From Apium graveolens (taxonomy: Eukaryota > Streptophyta > Magnoliopsida > Apiales > Apiaceae), in the NCBI RefSeq assembly GCF_009905375.1, contig NC_133647.1:82409742-82473741 (forward strand): DNA of 64,000 nt, written 5' to 3'. The translations under genes and the position numbers were made by a program. Positions 59,850 through 64,000 of this stretch are shown in pieces. Under the pieces are notes generated by a model. The model was not told the origin of the DNA, ran no database searches, and saw nothing but the letters and a program-made list of their open reading frames with translations. Within the stretch, counting starts at the first letter, position 1. Each line of letters begins with the position of its first letter.

Positions 59850-62800
59850 ATTTGTCAAGCATATCTGACCCTAATTTTCAAGTAGACTCTTTTACTCGAG
59901 GTTTTTAATATATTCACCATAGATATACACTCATTTCCAAGGACTTGCCTTTAACGATCAAGAATTTGGATCGATCACTATATGCAGAACAAACTTGGAC
60001 AAGAGCCCATTGGCTCCTAATCAATCACTTAATTCAAATGAGATACTTATCGCTTTAACCATAACAGGCCAAAAATATTACATGTACACACTGTTATGAC
60101 GGTAACATTAACTCATGAATAACCTTATCTATATTTATCAATACCTCGAATGGTTCACTAATTTTAGGACTTAACCTGTCCCTTCTACTTAAACTTATCC
60201 AGTCTATTTCAAGATGAAACTTGTACTAACACTACTGGTCCTATTTCTATATTCATATTTTCTCTCGATACAACTTCGCCTTCTTTCTTTGTCTACTCCG
60301 AGCTGCTTCAATCAATATCACTACGCTCTTGGTGTGCCGATTTAACTTAAAATTTGACAATTTTCCTTCTCCCACTTTATTTTAATAGAAATGGGGACCT
60401 ACACTTGCGTTCACATGAAGCTTGGTAAAGTGGCATTCCAAAGCTGACATCGCTGATAAATGATCATTCCAGTGTTTCCTTAAAACTCAACCTCTCAACA
60501 TATCTAACATTTCCTGAATTACTTCCGTACTTTGACTCTCCGTTTAAGGATGATAGGTGGTGCTCATTTTCAACTTGGTTTCCAAACATTTAAATATTTC
60601 TTACTCTTTTTCATCAGTTAAGGCTGAAAAGTAATCTCATATACTCACGTATTATCACCTTTAAGTATTTGAACTTTAGATTCCACTCTTTCCAATTCGT
60701 TTATTAACTCCTCGGTGGTCTTAATTACATCCCATCCTTTCTGTCGTTATAAGGCATCTGTTACCATACGACTTTGCTTAAGTAGTTGTTAATGGATTAA
60801 TTCAGAATCTTTTGTTAACCTTAGTCGAAATTTCATTCTTGAAGACTCAACGTATAATTGCTTTCCTTCTGATCTTTGGAGAAAAAAAACATTCTTCGAG
60901 TAGCTGAGGATGTTATCAATAAATACAGTTTGCTTATCTAAGTACTCCTCATACACCATGATCCTTAATTCCTTATAATCACCTGATACACTAGTTATTT
61001 CACATAATATCACTAGAGCTTGCAATGCTCTTAACTCACTTTAATCGTAATCTCTGATATGTTCTCAGGTCGGATCTTAAGTTAATCCCCGAGATATAAC
61101 ATACTTCTTGAATTAGGACTCGTAAGTAATCAATTCTTTATAGGGTCTCACTTCTTTTTATTCGTTGTTTTTTAAACTCCCGATAATCAGTACATACTCT
61201 TATACTTTCATTCCTTTTTCTCCCTTAACATCACTGGTACACTTCACGATTCGTTTCTTGTAAAACCACTTCCTGGGTATGCCTTGTCTATTAGGCCTCC
61301 AATATTTCGCCTTAATCCTTTGACATGTCCACACTTCCTAATTCATCTTGAAATTTCCTTCTTATACCTGGTTATCACTATTTTTCTTTATATTTCCGTA
61401 TATCTTGGCATTTCTTCAGTAAATTAAATATTTTATATTGTGAATTCCCTGTGGGATCTCATTTCTTAATCCTTCTACTTATAGCATCCAAGTGCTGGAA
61501 GAAAACCTGGGGATATCGTGATCGTTCTCCTCGGCGCATAAATTTCCTCTTACTAACTGTTAACATCGTGACCCATTATCTTTTCTTGACAATTCTGACT
61601 AAAAGGTCATACCACCCATCCTTGTTTCCTTTAGATTGTATATCCACTTCCAACTCTAACTTCTGAAATTCCATAGGTAATTCTTTTCAGTGCAGTTTCT
61701 ATGTTTATTTTCTCCTTTTTGCTTGTCGCTTGCCACTACATTTGCTTTTCCTCGTGAATACATACTTCAACTCTTATGGTCCGTATAGACCTTACACCTT
61801 TCTCCATACCTATCATCTTACCCAATCTTTCAAAGCGAATATTATTATTGCTAGTCCCAAATTATGAGTAGGATACTTTTGCTCATAAGGTTTCGGTTGT
61901 CTGGATGCATATACAATAACTTGATTGTGCTGCATCAACACACATCCTATTTTCTTATGAGAAGTATCACTATAAACTACCAAATCTCCTTGATATTTTC
62001 AAAGTGATAAAGCAGGTGCTGCAACCATTCTTTCATTTAACTTCGCAAAACTTTCTTCACCCTTCTCCACTTCATTAAAACTTCTTGCTTTTCCTGATTA
62101 GCTTCGTCAAAGGTATTGCAACTAAAAAATCTTGCACAAATTAATAATAACCATCCCATGGTAAAACTTCTTACTTTTGTTGATGCTTTTGGTCTTTCTT
62201 CATTTATAGTAACTTTATTCCCTGTTGGATCCCCTTTTTGCCTTCTCCTCACTGACTATTTATGCTAAGAATTATGCTTCCTTCCATCAAAGCTTTCACC
62301 TTGTAAACTTTGCATACAATTTCTTTCTTTTTTGACTTCCCATTTATCATTAAATACCTTGCATGGTTCTCCGTAGACTTTAAGTAACACAACTACAACT
62401 TATCCAGATATTCCTTAAAGATTATGTCCATCAAGTTCAGATATTACTAATATATCGGTTAATCCAAATGACAATACTAGAATTTTATAGCAACAATACT
62501 TAGTTTTAAAAATTATTCTTGATATGTCCATAGGTTCAATCTCCAATTGATAAAATCCAAAGCTTAAATAATCTTAGAAAATACTCTGCTTCTTTTATCT
62601 GATCAAATAAATCATTAGTTCGAGGTAACGGATACTTACTCTTGATAGTAAACTTGTTGAGCTTTCTCTAGTCGATGCATAATCTCATACTTCCATTTTC
62701 TTATTAACAATTAGTACCGGTGCACCTTATGGGATACACTAGGTTTAATCGCTTCTTCTTCGAACATCTCTTGCATCTGCTTTGCTAACTTTCTCATTTT

Positions 62801-63620
62801 AACTGGTGCCATTTTATGTAAGGCCTTGGTCACTGGCTTCGTCTCAGGTGCTAAGTCAATCTCGAGCTTCATTTCTCTTTCTGGAGGAAATGTTGATAAC
62901 TGATCTGGAAACATACCTTGAAACTCCTTAATTGTTATAAAATCTTCAAATTTTGCTGGCTTCTGACTTTTATTTTTCTCATAATCACCATAATGCTCAC
63001 ATTTTGATCACCGTAATTATCGTTAACAAATTTCTTTACCCTCCTTCTTCCTTTATACCTCATCATATTCTCATTTGACGTCTTCAGGACTATCTCTTCA
63101 TCACAACGGTTCGTCTGGGCATCACGCTTAAATAGTTGATCCATCCCTTAGAATAATGTCAAATCCTCTTATCTTAAATGATATCGATTTTTCACAACTT
63201 ATTGCCAGAAATCTCAATTCCACCATTGGTACTCACTTATTTAACAAAATACACGTTCTTTACTTGTTAGTCCTTTGATCCTAATTTTATCAATTCAATA
63301 GGGTAATTCATCTCATCAACAAAACCTTGAGAGATAAATAATTAAGTTTCTCTCACATCTTTTAATACTTTAGCGCATAAGGTATTCACCATAATCATCC
63401 ATGTCATCACGTCCGTATTCTGAATAACATATTTCACAGGAAAATTGCATATTCTCATTTTCGGAGATGTATTCCCTTATTGGAGTAGATTCCCTTGATT
63501 CTTAGTACATCCCTGACTGGGTTAGTGATTTGCAATTCTCGCCATATGCCCTTGTTTTTTCCATGCGTGAGAGGTAGATGGAAGTTTGCCCGCTTGGTTC
63601 ATAATACATTTATTTTTATT
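59850..63620 (-). pseudogene. G3 pol relic: zinc knuckle, protease, RT, RNase H, integrase
   Basis: A GHMAR-type knuckle trace is at about 63530-63560. Pre-RT sequence FPDQLSTFPPEREMKLEIDLAP reads at 62914-62711. RT traces (GAPVLIVNKK, then a [22 protein letters not shown] piece after a frameshift) lie at 62730-62570. RNase H traces lie around 61740-62240. The integrase Glu block (TTYHP.TESQSTEVIQEMLDMLRG) is at about 60490-60570. The frame is broken every 50-100 codons. The order equals that of G1/G2, but the sequence is far diverged from them, so it is another subfamily. Confidence 0.72.
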
Positions 63621-63624
63621 TGAA

Positions 63625-64000
63625 AAACTCTCATAAAGAACGACAGTACAACGAAACAACTAGAAGGATTCATAATTCAACAAAAATTAGAGTTGAAAAG
63701 AAAGAAGAAACAAGGATTTGAATATGAATGAGACAACCACATTGGTATTTAAGATGGCCAGTCTTTCAGACCATATGGCATACAACACATGATTAGGTGG
63801 CGTCCCACCCGACTCTTCGTCTTTCTGACAAAGTGTCTCACTAGAACACTATTTGTCCCAATCAGAAAGCAAATCTTGAGGGAAACAATTAAATTTGAAA
63901 GGAATGCAATATCCTCCTTTTCGATATCATAACAAAGAGTTTATTTAAGAAAAGAGGTGCATACTTATTTAGGAATCAAAAAGGAATATATGTTGTAATA
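63625..64000. other. Unassigned sequence at the window end
   Basis: No gag similarity was recognised, although gag of G3 is expected here. It may be an insertion into G3 or diverged gag. I see no terminal repeats. Confidence 0.3.

Larger units (their letters stand above)
56373..64000 (-). mobile_element. Chromovirus-type retrotransposon G3, left part, strongly decayed
   Basis: 3' LTR at 56373-59790, then PPT and pol in reverse order of reading, running to the window end. It inserted into the end of the G2 5' LTR, yet its coding region is much more damaged than that of G2. This may reflect an already defective source copy, or G3 being the older sequence with G2 fused to it. The other end is outside the window. 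Confidence 0.8.

Overview
This window looks like pericentromeric or otherwise gene-poor nuclear DNA of a flowering plant with a transposon-rich genome, probably a eudicot. I could not fix the family; Apiaceae-like is only a guess. It is AT-rich. I found no intact host gene, tRNA, rRNA or CRISPR array. Almost everything that can be recognised is LTR retrotransposon: Ty3/gypsy chromoviruses of the Tekay/Del type and Ty1/copia elements mostly of the SIRE (Sirevirus) type, plus one CACTA transposon end. Coding regions carry scattered stops and frameshifts, so they are annotated as pseudogenes.

Layout, left to right. 1-1833: 3' part of a long chromovirus-type LTR (family R). About 1870-2400: a 101-113 bp tandem repeat. 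2401-3385: 3' UTR, polypurine tract and 3' LTR of a second gypsy type. 3386-5635: minus-strand SIRE copia (A) with gag, protease and integrase start, PBS and LTR stub. 5636-6459: copia LTR pieces, including two opposed LTR arms fused tail to tail. 6466-7933: a second R copy. 7934-9296 and 22497-23085: a further LTR-like sequence (S), split by the complete chromovirus G1 (9297-22491, TSD GTTAG). 23085-24515: 5' end of minus-strand copia B. 24521-26961: unassigned AT-rich DNA with decayed minisatellites. 26962-35530: plus-strand copia C, interrupted by a 4.4-kb solo LTR (30671-35065, TSD ATAAG). 35530-36588: minus-strand copia gag of another lineage (E). 36589-39983: CACTA left end and unassigned DNA. 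39984-45254: plus-strand SIRE copia D, lacking reverse transcriptase. 45255-56372: chromovirus G2 (minus), with a truncated left LTR. 56373-64000: chromovirus G3 (minus), strongly degraded and running off the window.

How the parts relate: the order of insertion can be read from nesting. R2 and S predate G1, copia C predates the solo LTR, and G2 predates G3. G1 and G2 belong to one family: same PBS, same PPT, same domain order, a shared reading frame upstream of gag, and a shared stop in the integrase core. The most unusual signals are the ATCCGTTGAAAG-type motif, which recurs in both orientations in the copia D LTR and in frame in its coding region; the 37-bp array inside the copia C LTR; the shared integrase stop in G1/G2; and the leader reading frame between PBS and gag.
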